Notes: a model not told the origin generated them from the letters alone. A DNA stretch of 64,000 bases from Earliella scabrosa (GCA_022605405.1 JABYQQ010000005.1:496001-560000), one strand, 5' to 3'. Positions 8,940-20,469 are shown, counted from the first letter of the stretch. Numbers and translations: made by a program.

Positions 8940-10343
8940 CTACCACAAGTTCTCGTCTATGCGATCCCCCACCGTCGCTTCCACCTCCTCCAGATTATCT
9001 ATCGCTTCCAGAACCCTAATGATCTCCTCTTCATCTCCCAATATGTCGTCAGCCTCCAACGAGTATGCTGGACCAAGCGTCCAGGTATGCCGATCGTGGA
9101 TCACTTTCAATCCCAGACAAGCATAGACAGCTTGAACCCGGGCGATGTCGTCCGGAGGACGAGTGTCGTCTGTCGACGGTGTTTCCACGGGAGAGTGCGG
9201 GTAGAAGCCGACAGAGCCAGCGAACCTTCCCTTCGATTTCGATTTCGATTTCGAGTTCGAGGCGGCCGTTGTGTCGCGGACGACGGACATGTCGGAAGAG
9301 AGCTCGGGGGACAGTCTGCCGAAGCGGCGTTTCCAACGCGCGTAATCCGGGCAGTCTCTGAAGCGCATCTTCCGACAGCCATCCAGGAAGTCGCCAAACA
9401 CACAAGGCCAGCCCACACAGAGCCCCGCGCCGGTGTAGTTGCGTTTCTTCCGATACACCCGGGCGGCGCTGTCGTCCCCACGCCACGGGAGTTTGCCGCA
9501 TAGGAGGAGGAGGAGCGTGTATGCAAGCGCTTCCATGTCATCCCTGCGAGAGAGCGCTGTGTGCGCGCGGATGACCTGAGGAAATCGGACTCGTTGTGAC
9601 GAAGGTGAAACGTGCGTACTGTGGAGAAGGTGATTATTCAAGCTAGCGAATTCGATGGCGCCGCGGATAAGCGGAGCCTGTGTGTCCGCGACATGCTCCT
9701 TCTTGCTCGACTCCGGGTTAAGCCTTCGGTATGGTCTGGAGAGCCCAAAGTCGGTGAGGTAGACCGTCCTCCGAGGGTCGTCGCCATGGGAAAGCATGAC
9801 AGTCTCAGTTCCAATGTTACAATGGACAATGTCATGAGAATGGATAAACTGGATCGCGTCCAGCTTCAGGAGGATTTTAGCGCGTCGGTAACGTCCTCAG
9901 CCCCGAGATGAGAGGCCTACCATTTGTAGCGCGATCGCACCAAGATTACGCATAGTAAGCGTCTCCTCGTGCGCGATGAATACATCTTCCAGGCTCCATC
10001 CTAGACGCTGCATGGCCAAGAACTGGGAGGATAGTGTCGTCCCAAAAGAGTACACAACCGGGATGCTCCGGTGTCCTGTAAACCGTCTGTCCTGAGCACA
10101 AATACGGCACTCGACTTCGGTCAACTTACCTTGCAACTTCAGGAGTGTACATGCTTCGTGGCGCAGTACGGGATACGGCACCTCACCGTCAATATAACGG
10201 GTTTGCTTTACCGCAACCACTTGACCTTCTGACTTGCCGCTAGTGATTCTCCCCAGGAATACCCAGGCTGTGAGCAATTGCTCATGCGCAACTTCATCAG
10301 AACGAGCAGTAGAAGTGAGACGTTCGATATGGCGACTGACCAT
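8940..10343 (-). CDS. CK1-like protein kinase fold, probable pseudokinase
   Basis: complement(join(8940..9863,9921..10075,10130..10343)) gives 430 aa. Introns of 57 and 54 nt have good GT-AG ends. The N-lobe has VVAVKQTR (ATP-binding Lys), the hinge region reads LAMQRLGWSLEDVF, and the activation-loop start DFGLSRPYR is present, followed by CK1-type GAIEFASLNNHL and SRRDDMEALAYTLLLLLCGKLPW. The catalytic loop, however, reads IVHCNIGTETVML: the HRD Asp is replaced by Asn. Phosphotransfer is therefore probably lost or very weak. The C-terminal tail is acidic, with an (SK)n stretch. The start is uncertain because open sequence continues upstream to about 10572, and another short intron may lie near 9575-9617. 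Confidence 0.75.
9232..9262. repeat. GATTTC hexanucleotide microsatellite in the kinase-like gene
   Basis: About four tandem GATTTC units. On the coding (minus) strand they encode the SNSKSKSKSK stretch in the C-terminal half. Confidence 0.85.
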
Positions 10344-10950
10344 AACTCAAAGGTTCCTCGTCAGAGATACACTCCTCGTTGACCAGCAGGCGCATCTTGG
10401 GCGTGTAGTGATCTATGTGAGGAGATTCAGCGAGATGACGATGAGCGAAATCCGGTTCCGAGTCAGATTCAAAGCGCAAAGCAGCTCCGAGATCGGGGAT
10501 ACTTATCTGAAATAAGTGTTGACGGGTTGACTTTCTCGAACCGATCGGACAAACAGAGACAAACAGCATCAAGCAAGCCGATCAGTCCAACTTGATTTGA
10601 ATATTTGCGTCGTTGTGCGTTCACCGTCACTGTGGTAAACGTGGCGAGTGAACTAGTGACGGGTTATCTCAACTTCGAATTCTCCCTGCTACAACTCCGA
10701 GTCAGTGCCACATACTAAGGGAACGAACGCCTGATCTAGGCTTCCTCTGCTGTAAATGTTAAGAAAAATGTGAAACAGTACCACGCCAACTCTGGGAATC
10801 GTGCACAAGCCAACCGAAACAACCAGCAACGACACACGTCACACGAGAAAGCTGTATTCGAGCAGGAGACCCCATCGTACTGAACAAGACTTCCTACTTT
10901 GGTGACGAACCGGCATAAGTATTCACCGCCCCCGCCGGTCGCCACAGCGT
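10344..10950. other. Intergenic region upstream of the kinase-like gene
   Basis: No supported gene. It probably holds the kinase promoter or 5' exons on the minus strand and ends at the start of the 2.9-kb tandem duplication. Confidence 0.45.
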
Positions 10951-10982
10951 CCAGTCATCGCGGCGCAGCGCAGCCACCGTCA

Positions 10983-12677
10983 TCAGTCCGAGACAGTGAC
11001 ACGAGACTCGGACGCGGTAGCGGGCCCTTCGCCAAAGTCCCACAAGTCTGCCGTCCCCCTGCAACCATGTTCGCCCGCCCAGCTCAGCCGCCCCGGGGCG
11101 GGCAGGGAGGACCCCAAGGAGCCGATGAACCCATCGACCCGGAACGCCATGCTAGCCATCGAGGAGCCAGACACGGTCTCCTGAGATACATCGCTAACGT
11201 TAACCTGCTGGAGGTCGATGAGGAACCTCGAGAAGATGACAGCGGCGATGCTACAAAGGTCGGTAAGTGGGGTATGGGGCCATAGCGGGAATGGACTCAC
11301 GGCTCTAGTATGATGACGATGTCGGTGCTGAGGTGCTTACAGTTCTCCCCTCCGCTCGTGATCTGCAAGTCCGGAGCTACCTCAGTCATGCCTAGTCGCC
11401 ATGCTCCCGTCACACTCACAGACAGTAGAGTAAACGTGAGATGGATGGCGTTTGTGACTTGCAGTATGCTATAGAAATATGACGGTCATTCACGGGAATT
11501 GGGCTCGGACACCCAGAAGATGTGATGAGCGCACAGGAAGTACAAAACACCTAGCGTTCACAATGAGCTGACTGATTCAGGTATTGAGAAGGGCGTGTAC
11601 TGACCGTCTCGGAGGAGAGTTTCCGACAGCGTTGTACGCTGATCAAATGCTCTCATCTCCTTCGTCGTCCTGTAAGTCGTATTCCAGGTCACGCCAACAA
11701 CCAGGAGGTCAGAAACCACGAGACATATTCTAGTGACTATGATGACTGTCAAGCATGTTGTTAGCGAGCACAATCAGAGTCATGCATAGGGGCGCGCACG
11801 GCTGGAACGGTGGAACGCTCAGGTGTAAGTTAACGTATGATAATCCGTCAAAAGATGACCCACAGGTTCTCTGTTGGAAATGACAGGATGGGGAGGAGTT
11901 CGCAGCGGCCGAACTTGGCGAAGACAAGAGAATTGCTGAGGTTGATCTACAAGATATGAGCATGACAATTAGTATGAAAGAGGATGACGGGCTCACGTAG
12001 TTAGAGACAGGTGCGACGATGTGCAGGAGGAACACCACAAGAGCTAGTACCCCCGATTTAGAGCTGAGTACATACGTCCTCAGGGCAGCGAATACTGCGT
12101 GAACACTATCGGCATGTGATGCATGAAGGGTCGTGCAGGTCTACGCACCAGCCCAAGGAATGTACTGAAGGCCAGCTAGCATCGTCGCCGTGTAACGGAG
12201 CGCGCTGCATCTGTTACTACGTTAGCGGTCAATGGCTATAGGAGCCGACCTTTGAAGTTCTCTCACCCCTGTAAACGGTTCATTAACCTAGAGACATCTA
12301 TGCTAAGCGACGCTCGTCCGCGTACCATGAGTGTGATCAGTTGTGTAGGGTACGGGGCGTTCAGCATGACGACGATGAGAGGAAGGTACCGGTTTGCTGC
12401 GAATAGGATCGAAGTCATGGTGACCCTCCGTTTCCAGAAGAGGTTCACCTCAAGGTCCAAGGTGATAGCATACTCGTACGCAATGAGAGCTGACGCGTGT
12501 TCAGTTGAGTCAGACATTGGAGGACACAGTATGGGCGAGAAGGCGTACCAGTGGCAGCAGCATGGAGATACGGGGAGACTAGACTCCTTAACGAGCAGTT
12601 GATCAGCACGTTCAGCGACGGATGTTCGTAGAAACTCACAGGGTCTCGTAGGCTACAGATGATTGAGCTGTCTCCAT
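10983..12677 (-). CDS. DUF6533-family multi-pass membrane protein (copy 2)
   Basis: Exon 1 at 12640-12677 (METAQSSVAYETL) is followed by the 35-nt microexon 12549-12583 (LVSPYLHAAAT), then the signature exon ALIAYEYAITLDLEVNLFWKRRVTMTSILFAANRYLP (about 12,330-12,490). Downstream blocks in family order are a helix SSKSGVLALVVFLLHIVAP (about 12,005-12,065), INLSNSLVFAKFGRCELLP (about 11,890-11,950), SDLLVVGVTWNTTYRTTKEMRAFDQRTTLSETLLRDG (about 11,600-11,715), and the C-terminal exon IFSRFLIDLQQVN...GSLGSSLPAPG ending at 10983. No inactivating change was seen. Function unknown, with probably six or seven membrane helices. This is the tandem paralogue of copy 3. Confidence 0.78.
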
Positions 12678-13637
12678 AGAGTAGTTTCTCGGGGGTGCTG
12701 GTGTGGAAAGTGGGGAGTCGAGGTTGGGCCAGTCATACTTATACGGTCTAAACAACTGCAACCTATGACAACGCACGGAAGCCCATAGACGCGCATATAT
12801 GACGGTGGAAAATCCAATCCTGTGTAGACGTTGTCCTGTGCGGAACGCAGGTATGGAAGCCCTGTGACTTCCAGTCGCGATAACGCCAGAAGGAAAGAAC
12901 AAAACCTGTCAACCACTGATGACTTGAAGATGTCTCTGGGATAGATCGTTGTCCCATATAGCCGGTGTTACCCAGAGGGTCGTCCACGAGGCAGCCATCA
13001 GTATAGTCCTTGTAGTGCTACATGAGCGTCGTACATGCCGGTTCGTCCGTGACCGGAGGAATGGTCCACTCCGAGATGCCCAATTGGAGCCTTGAGAGAT
13101 GGTGAATCCTGTCCCTTCGCGATCACAACTTGGTATGGAACCCGCCCAGTAAAATGTCGGATTGGTTGGGGCCATACGCACCCGTGGATCGTGGCGGGGT
13201 CCGGACTGGATCGACGTCGACGTCGGTCCGTATATAACCGGTGAGATGACTTGTGACTCGGTGTCCGGATATGTTGCCGACCTATGAGGGATGGACTGGA
13301 ATAGACGGCGATAACGCACTTAGCATTACCAGGCCAAAGCTCTACCCGGGGTCCGGCTGGGTAGGAAATGAAATGAAGCGGTGCCAGCCGACCCGGAGGG
13401 TCGGAGAATGGGCCCTTCTCGCAGCCGCGATGAATAGAGAGAACAGACCTATGCAGACAGACCTATGCTTGCCGCGGTCTGAAAAAATTCGAACCATATT
13501 GGTCACTACTGGTTTGGCGTTAGTAATCCAGAGGAGAAACGTTAACCCTAAGCGCTTACCACTGATCTTGTCCAGAAGTGTCTGCGAAACAGTCGTCCGA
13601 GCCCACAGTGCAATCGGGGGGATATAAGGCAGTCTAT
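12678..13637. other. Region upstream of DUF6533 copy 2
   Basis: Mainly duplicated non-coding sequence that also occurs at 15,623-16,560. Short ORFs (for example minus strand 13342-13698) are not conserved as proteins between the two copies, which argues against coding. Confidence 0.55.
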
Positions 13638-13803
13638 CTATAGCACCCCCACAGCCATACCCGCCTGTTCGTGCGCCAACTTCCTCTTTCGCCTCCAATC
13701 CCTTCCACTATCGCCCTTGCCTTCCTTCGCCTCCAACTGTGCCTTTCCCCTCGCAGCCGCCGCGCGCAAAGGCCTCAAGCGGGCCGCACAGCACCTCCAC
13801 CTC
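13638..13803 (-). pseudogene. 3' fragment of the Utp8/NOL11-like gene carried by the duplication
   Basis: The minus-strand reading contains KAQLEAKEGKGDSGRDWRRK and continues KLAHEQAGMAVGVL before a stop. This matches the C-terminus of the complete gene at 16,562-17,242 (KAQSEAKEGKGDSGKDWRRK, KLAHEQAGIAVGLYQ) but lacks its last residues and everything upstream. It is a by-product of the tandem duplication whose breakpoint cut this gene. Confidence 0.85.
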
Positions 13804-13920
13804 TCTCGGTAGGATTGAGTCATCGCGGGGCTGCGCAGCGGCCCACATCTGCCCGAGATGGGGCGAGACACGACCCGTCGCCCGTCAGCAGCGGTAGTGG
13901 GCCCTCCCGCCAAAGTCCCA

Positions 13921-15622
13921 TCAGTCCGAAGGCTCGCTGCGACCATGTTGGCTGATCCAGCTCGCAGCCGCGAGCCGCCCCGGCGCGGGGAGAGAGGACC
14001 CCACAGACCCGATGAATCCATCGACCCGGAATGCCATGCTAGTCATCGAGCCGCCCGACACGGTCTCCTGAAATGTGCTGCTAATGCTGGCCTCTTGGAG
14101 GTCGATAAGAAATCTCGAGAAGATGATCGCGGAAATGCTGCGGAGAAGGCCGAGGCAGTTGTCGTTTCCAAAGTCAGCGAAGTCCTGGCGGATCGTGGGT
14201 TCCAACACAGTAGAACCTGACTCACGGCTCCAGTATGATGCTAATGGTCATATTGAGCTCATTGGAGCTCATCCGGCCGCTTGTGATCTGCAAGTTCGGA
14301 GCTTCCTTAACACAGCATCGCTATGCTCCCGTCGTCACACTTACCGATAGCACGCAGAATGTGAGTTGGATGGTATTTGTGATCTGTAATATGCTGTGAA
14401 TGAAGTACGGGCAGTAACGGATTAGGCTAGGTCCTATGGAAGACGTGATGAGCGCACAGGAAGTACAAGACACCTAGCTATCACGGTGAGCTGACTGGTT
14501 CGGGAATTGTGAGCGGCGTCTACTGACCGTCTCGGAAGAGAATCTCTGAGAGCGAGGTCCGCTGACCAAAGGCTCTCATATCCTTCGCTGTCCTGTAAGT
14601 CGCATTCCAGGTGACAACAACAACTAGAAGGTCGGAAAGCACGAGGCATATCCTTGTGACAATGATGACTGTCAAGGTTGCTGTTAGCGACCACATTGTC
14701 AGTGACAGTCGTGCATAGGGACGCGCACGGCTTGAAATGGACGCAACTCAGAAGGTATTCAAATGTGTTATCATGCGCGCGAAAATATGACCCACAGGTT
14801 CTCTGTTGGAAATGACTGGATGGGAACAATTTCGCAGTGGCCGAACTTGGAGAAGACAGTATAATTCCGGAGGTGGATCTTCATGATCTATGAGCTTCGG
14901 GGACACGATCAGTATAGAAGAGGATAAAAAGCTCACAAAGTAAGAGATAGGTGCGACGATGTGTAGGAGGAACACAAGAAGAGCTAGGGCCCACGATTTA
15001 GAGCTGAGTATATATGTCCTAAGGGCAGCGAATACTGCGCGAGTACCATCAGCATGTGATGTAAGACGGGATTCGTGCAGGTATGCTCACCAGCCCAAGG
15101 GTAATACTGTAAGCTTGATACAATGAACATCGAGTAACGTAGTGCGCTGCATCTGTCACTGCGTCAGCGGACAATGACTATGGGAGCCGATATTTTAATT
15201 ACTCTGCACCCTATCATTGACCAATCAACCAGAGACAACCGTGTTAAGTGACAGCCATCCACGTACCATGAGTGTGAAGAGTTGTATAGGGTATAGGGCG
15301 GTCAGCACGACGACGATCGGAGGAAGGTAGCGGTTCGCGCCGAATAGGATCGAAGTCATGGTGACCCTCCGTCTCCAGAAGAGGTTCACCTCAAGATTCA
15401 CGGTGATAGCGTACTCGTATGCAATGAGAGCTGACGTGCCCTCAGTCTAGTCAGATGTTGCGAGACATAGATAGGGAAAGGGCGTACCAGCGGAAGCAGC
15501 ATGGAGATAGAAAGTGTTGAAAGAGATTAGACTCCATGAGCAGTTGAGTGACAAGTTCAGCGACGGATATTTGTGAGAACTCACAGCGTCCCATGGCTTA
15601 CAGATGATTGAACCGTCTCCAT
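13921..15622 (-). CDS. DUF6533-family multi-pass membrane protein (copy 3)
   Basis: Exon 1 starts at 15622 (METVQSSVSHGTL). The second exon, 15488-15531, is 44 nt instead of the usual 35 and adds three codons in frame. The signature exon is ALIAYEYAITVNLEVNLFWRRRVTMTSILFGANRYLP (about 15,270-15,440). Later blocks are VVVVTWNATYRTAKDMRAFGQRTSLSEILFRDG (about 14,540-14,660) and FSRFLIDLQEASISSTFQETV...GSVGSSLPAPG, ending at 13921. All blocks are open, so the gene looks functional. It is a diverged tandem copy of copy 2, with most differences in loops and tail. Confidence 0.78.
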
Positions 15623-16561
15623 AGAGTAGTTGCTCATGCTTGGTCAGAGGGGAAGTGACGAGTCGAAGTTGGGGCGGTCATATTTATAAGGCGTAAACAC
15701 TGCAACCTGTCCTATATGCGCGTTTATAGGTCCTCATGGGTGGCTCCGGTGTAGACGCGGAACTGTGACTTCTAGTCGCGGTAACGCCTGAAGGTTGAAG
15801 GCAAGAACCAAACCTGTCAATGGCCACGGATGACTTATCGTTATCCCAGGTAGCCGGTGTGGCCCAGAGGGCGGCTCACGAAGTAGCCACTGTTGACATG
15901 GTCGTTGTAGTCCTACATGATCGTCGTACATGCCGGCTCGCCCGTGACTGGAAGAATTGGTCCACTCTGATCAACAATCGGAGAATTGACAGACTTGGCC
16001 CGTCGCGATCAGAACTTGGTATGGAATCTGACTGATTCAGGCCAGACGCACCTATGGAACGGGGCGGCGGTGGACTGGAACAACGTCAACGTCGGTCCGT
16101 ATGAAACCGGCGGGATGGCTTGTGGTGTCTAGATATGTTGCCGACCTATGAGGAACGGTTAGCGACAGAGCTTGCAGCCGCACGTCATATCTTGTAACGG
16201 GTCTTTCCCGAGATCTGAAAGTTTCTCGAAGCCAAGTTAGTGTAGAAAGCGGTGCCAGTGGTCCGGAAGGTCGGGGAATAGGTAATACAATTCTTGTAGC
16301 GGCGATGGACGGCGATACTATACGAGACGACAAGTGGAAGAGGCTGACAGCATGGAAAATACTGGCCACTGCTGGTTCGACGTTAGGAATGCTGCTGAGG
16401 GACGTGAACTCTGAGTACTTACAACACACATTGTCAACGCCGTAGCTCGGACGACTGTTGAGCGGACACCTTACTCAATGACTGGAGCGACCAACAATGC
16501 CAAGCGATAGAGAACACTTGCAGGGAAAGTCGGGTTTCAGGGTAGACCAGCACGGGCACAT
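15623..16561. other. Region upstream of DUF6533 copy 3
   Basis: Homologous to 12,678-13,637. No gene could be supported. It contains the promoter of copy 3 and the 3' flank of the Utp8-like gene. Confidence 0.55.
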
Positions 16562-19255
16562 CTACAACACCAGCTCCTCAACCTGATACAGACCCACAGC
16601 GATGCCCGCCTGCTCGTGTGCCAACTTCCTCTTCCGCCTCCAATCCTTCCCACTATCGCCCTTGCCCTCTTTCGCCTCCGACTGCGCCTTCGCCCTCGCC
16701 GCCGCCGCACGAGCAAAAGGCTCGAGCGGGCCGCACAGCACCTCCAACTCGCTCGCACTCGCGAGCGCCGGCTGGATGTGCGCGGCGAGCGCGCGGAGGA
16801 GCTCGTGTGCGGGCACGTGTGTGAGCAGTGCGAGGAAGGACGCGTCGAGGAGCGTTTGCACGAAGGCGAGGACTTTGTCGAGCGGGGGAACCTCCGAGGA
16901 TGCAATTGTGCTGTCGGCCGGGACGGAGAAGAGGGCGTCGGACTCGATGTGGTGTACGAGCCATGTATCGAGCACTTCGAGGATGGAGCTCAGGTCTGCA
17001 GCGTCCGGTATGTGTCTGCGGAGCGCTGTGCGCAGCAATGCAGGTGTGAATGGGTAGCTGACGCAGCGGGCGAGGAACGCAGGGAGGGATGGCGTTGTGG
17101 TTGCCGATGGTGCAGAGTCGACGTCCATCGCATCTTCGTCTGTGGACGACGTACGACGGGCTGCCACCACCTGGCTCAGAAGTGACATGATGTCGTTCTC
17201 TGGCAAGTCCGAGACGGTGCGCATTGCCAGAGCAACCGCGTCCTGGGCCACTCATGAGTCACAGAAATGTGCGAGTACCATGAGCGCCACTCACCCAATC
17301 GTTGCGGGCAGCCAAAGCTGGAAGCAATCCACCCTCGACCATGGACGAATTGACCATGCGGTTCTCGAGCAGGTGTTCCACGATCTTGGCCGAATAAGGG
17401 ACCGTCTTCGACGGCTTGCCTTCGCCAGATCCAGATGCACTAGCAGGTGGGCGCAGAACGAGCTCAAGCACCCCCTGCACGAATGCATATTCGACAGGCG
17501 CACTTTGGCTCTCCCCCTCCTCGCCCTGCGCAGTCGCCTTGCCCTTGTTCTGCTGCTTGACGTAGTCGAAGAACACGCCCTCCGCACCAGACGTGCTCCC
17601 GTTCGCGCTCCCGTCCAACGTCGCCCGCATCTCGCGCAAGGTCTTCCGAGCGGATGGACTCATCTCGGGCGCACCGCGCACAGGAAGTCCCTGCGCCTGC
17701 GCTCCCTGACCAGACTTGGGCGAGACCCATTTTGCACCAGCATGTGCCTTGCCCATCGCGGCAGCGATCGTCGATGTGGCAGGGACGGTCACCGGGACGA
17801 CCAAGACCGTAGACCGCGCACCAGTGTCGGCCTGCATATCTCTCTCCGCAACAGGGAGAAGAACCAAAAGGGCGTTCAAATGGATCATGCTGGCGTTGGA
17901 CGCGCTGGTCTTAGCTTGAATGGCAGGTGATGCCTCGAGCTTCAGGATCGCGCCATGCTTCTTTGGCCGTGGCAGAGTCGAGGGAACAGACATGGTCTGT
18001 TGGGCGAGCAGAACACCATAGCGTAAGTCCCAGAGAAGAAGAACGATCTCAGGCACGGAGCCGATGGTGACAGCGGAGAGCAGAACATGGGAGGCGGTGA
18101 GGGCCGAGAGGGAGACCTCTGACGTCCGAGTGCTGTTGATGAAGGTGAGGTTCTGCAGGCGCAATGGTTCTGCGGCTTGTGACACAGTAAACGAAGAGGT
18201 TGGGGTGCTTGAGAGAGACAGTGCTATCCAGCTCCCAGACGCGACTAATGGCAGGAAGTCGTAAGAGACTGGGGAGTAGAGAGGTTAAAGAACGTACAGA
18301 GAACGCTGATGAAGCCAGAGCAGCTACATGAGATGTCAAGGATGTCCTGAAAAAGCGATCAGCATCGAATTCGTCTGAAATCATGAGGGTACGTACCTTT
18401 TCCTCGATGGGCACTACGCACTCTCCGAGTGGGTTCAAGTTGTCGCCATCAACGCCCACCACGCTGAGCCTAAGGACGTCTCCACTCCGCAGAAATGACA
18501 GTGATAGTGCACTGGCGGACGCGATAGAGCGCGAGGCCAAGAAGGTGCAAACGCCAGAAGGATAGAGGAAATGTCTGAGCAAGACACTGGATTGTTGATT
18601 TTGTGGGTTTGACGTTTGCAGCGTCCGGAGCTCCGTGTTAGCCAAGGAGACATCGCCAGCAGCACTGACGAGTACGACATGGCGTGGCAGATAGTCCGGG
18701 GCGTAAATATGTGCGACGGAATGGGATGCCTTCAGATGGGATTGGTGGGTTGGGACGGTGGTCTTAAACGAAGGGACGACAGACGCACCACTGCAACCCG
18801 TTTCCGTTGCTCGTTCTGCGACCCCGAGATCGCGCCTCCAGAAAGATTCTCCTCCCATGCGACGACCGTCTTGCCCTTTCCATCTGGCTGTACGTCTGGT
18901 CCAGATTCAAGGACTGCGTAGGTCGTGCAAATCCGTGCGCCGATTTTGTCTTGACTGATGCGCGTCGCCGGAGGACATGAGAAGGTTGTTGTAGGGCCAA
19001 GAGTATGTGATGCTGCAGGATGCAACGTTGAAGTCTGCGAGACGAGCTTGAGAAAACCTCCCGACTTGTTAAACGACTTATACGTACGTCGAGAACGTGT
19101 AGCCCGTCCCCTTGGACGGCTACCGTGACAAATGGGTCTCCATCATTTCCCGAAGGGGGAGAAGCATAGAGTGGTGTAAGCTTGCGTTTTCGTGAGGAAG
19201 AGGACTCTGGATAGGACGACAGGAGGAAAGGGTCCGCGATGGTGGCTGCACTCAT
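16562..19255 (-). CDS. Utp8/NOL11-like nucleolar protein (small-subunit processome)
   Basis: complement(join(16562..17242,17295..18268,18328..18346,18397..18729,18789..19046,19088..19255)), 810 aa, with all phases closing. The N-terminal half alternates short hydrophobic strands and loops, as in a beta-propeller (DPFVTVAVQGDGLHVLD, HVVLVSAAGDVSLANTELRT, VLRLSVVGVDGD). The C-terminal half is helical and ends in a basic tail, KDWRRKRKLAHEQAGIAVGL, before a stop. The overall plan fits the t-UTP subunit Utp8/NOL11, which supports rDNA transcription and 18S pre-rRNA processing. The assignment rests on architecture rather than a diagnostic motif. One exon (18328-18346) is only 19 nt. A TTAGGG pair lies 55-70 bp upstream of the start. 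Confidence 0.62.
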
Positions 19256-19305
19256 TTCGGTACGAAGCTAAGATCCAATTTTTCGAAGCGAAGTACACAT
19301 AACAA

Positions 19306-20469
19306 CTAGATTAGGGTTAGGGTTTCTACGCCTATACGGTAGTTCTCTTTACATCGTTGCACGACACTCTTCGCGAACGCCGCGGTTTCTGAATGGCCTT
19401 GAAGAAGAGCGAAAATGTTCGACAATACAGAGGATAGCCTCCCCTCCCCGGTAATGACACATTGAGAGAGAGAGGATAGCTGTACCTTCAGACTTTCACA
19501 TTGACCTTCGACCGATTCTGCGGCAGCATCAGCGTATGGTCGTTCATTGTACTGAGTGACTAGACATCTACCTATCATGTCAAGCATGACATTGTACTGA
19601 GAGACATGAGTTGTGTCGTCCAGAGGCAGAGAGGTCAATCGAAGGGTCGCAGCTGTGACATCGCCAACTGTTCGCTCAAGGGTCCGAAAACCCTTGATGA
19701 TCGCGGCTACCTCGTGCGCGATCTTGTGCAAGTTGTGCTCAGAGGGAATTGCGCACTGAGACGGGTCACGCACTTGTCTATCACTGAGCTCGTCGTAGAA
19801 CTCCAGCAATCGTTCTGCTTCATACCGTACCCTACTCTCAGCAATGTCGGCCTCCTCTAGATCCAATTTTTGCTGACGAGCCTCAACCGCCGCACGAGCA
19901 ACCTTGGTCGCCTTTCCTAGTTCATCCTCGAGACTTGAAGTCATGTATGCCCACGCACATGACTGTGCCGCGGTCTGCAAATCATCTGCCTGTTCCGAGG
20001 CGGGCCCTGATGCGGAGATGTGCGGACGCGTCTACAACGTGTCAGAGACGTGTCAGATGGAGAAAAGCTGCTATGGGCCTATATGTTCCAAAGATGCACC
20101 TTGGACGGGCCAGACGGAGGGACGGAAGAGGATGAGGTGCTTGGGGCCCCCGGCAATGTTCCCTTGACCGTGGTTGTGGCTCTCACGCGGGTCGAGGGTT
20201 CAGCACGAGATCGCGACTGCGATGCCTGCAATGTCGTTGGCTTGGCTACCTTGACGCGAGATGCATGACTCTGACTGAGCGGACGCGGCGCAGAGACGGC
20301 AGCTTTCGAGCTTGGTCTGTCTGGTTTGGCGCGAGAGGCGGCTTGAGAGGACGCGGTGGGCGCGCGCGCGGACGATGGGGCGGCCCTACCTTGGAGCGCA
20401 GGGCCATGAAGAGCGGTGGAGGAGAGGAGAGAGCGAGGACATACCGCGAGGAGGCCCGAAGGAGGACAT
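19306..20469 (-). CDS. Basic N-terminus plus helical protein of unknown function
   Basis: complement(join(19306..20031,20100..20341,20445..20469)), 330 aa; the joins keep frame (MSSFGPPR then AASRAKPDRPSSK; GPSK then TRPHISASGPASEQ). Residues 1-90 are Ser/Pro/Arg/Lys-rich and likely disordered. Residues about 110-330 are mostly helical with heptad-like stretches (LEDELGKATKVARAAVEARQQKLDLEEADIAESRVRYEAE), suggesting a coiled coil. I do not recognise the family; a cytoskeletal or kinetochore adaptor is only a guess. The start lies 209 bp from the divergent acyltransferase start. The stop is 50 bp upstream of the Utp8-like start on the same strand. Confidence 0.65.
19311..19325. promoter_or_regulatory. 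TTAGGG pair (telo-box-like) upstream of the Utp8-like gene
   Basis: TTAGGGTTAGGGTTT reads AAACCCTAACCCTAA on the gene's strand and lies 55-70 bp upstream of the Utp8-like ATG. It also encodes the last residues (ETLTL) of the neighbouring coiled-coil protein. Telo-box/Tbf1-type motifs are known upstream of ribosome-biogenesis genes in other eukaryotes; the role here is inferred. Confidence 0.45.

Larger units (their letters stand above)
10954..13803. repeat. Tandem duplication unit 1 (DUF6533 gene plus Utp8-like 3' fragment)
   Basis: Homologous in order to 13819-16760. Shared landmarks include the start (GTCATCGCGG at 10954 and 13819), the whole DUF6533 gene, its upstream region (for example ATATGTTGCCGACCTATGAG near 13269 and 16134), and the Utp8-like 3' end at 13638-13803. 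The copies have diverged substantially, so the duplication is not recent. The offset is about 2.87 kb at the left end and 2.95 kb at the right. Confidence 0.85.
13819..16760. repeat. Tandem duplication unit 2
   Basis: Second unit of the duplication described at 10954-13803. Its right part is continuous with the complete Utp8-like gene, so this unit keeps the ancestral junction. The right limit is set by where similarity to 13,803 ends and is approximate. Confidence 0.8.

Noticed and set aside
18763..18788. 26-nt intron in the Utp8-like gene
   Set aside because: Too short for splicing. Using the AAG acceptor ending at 18730 gives a 59-nt intron with the same phase.
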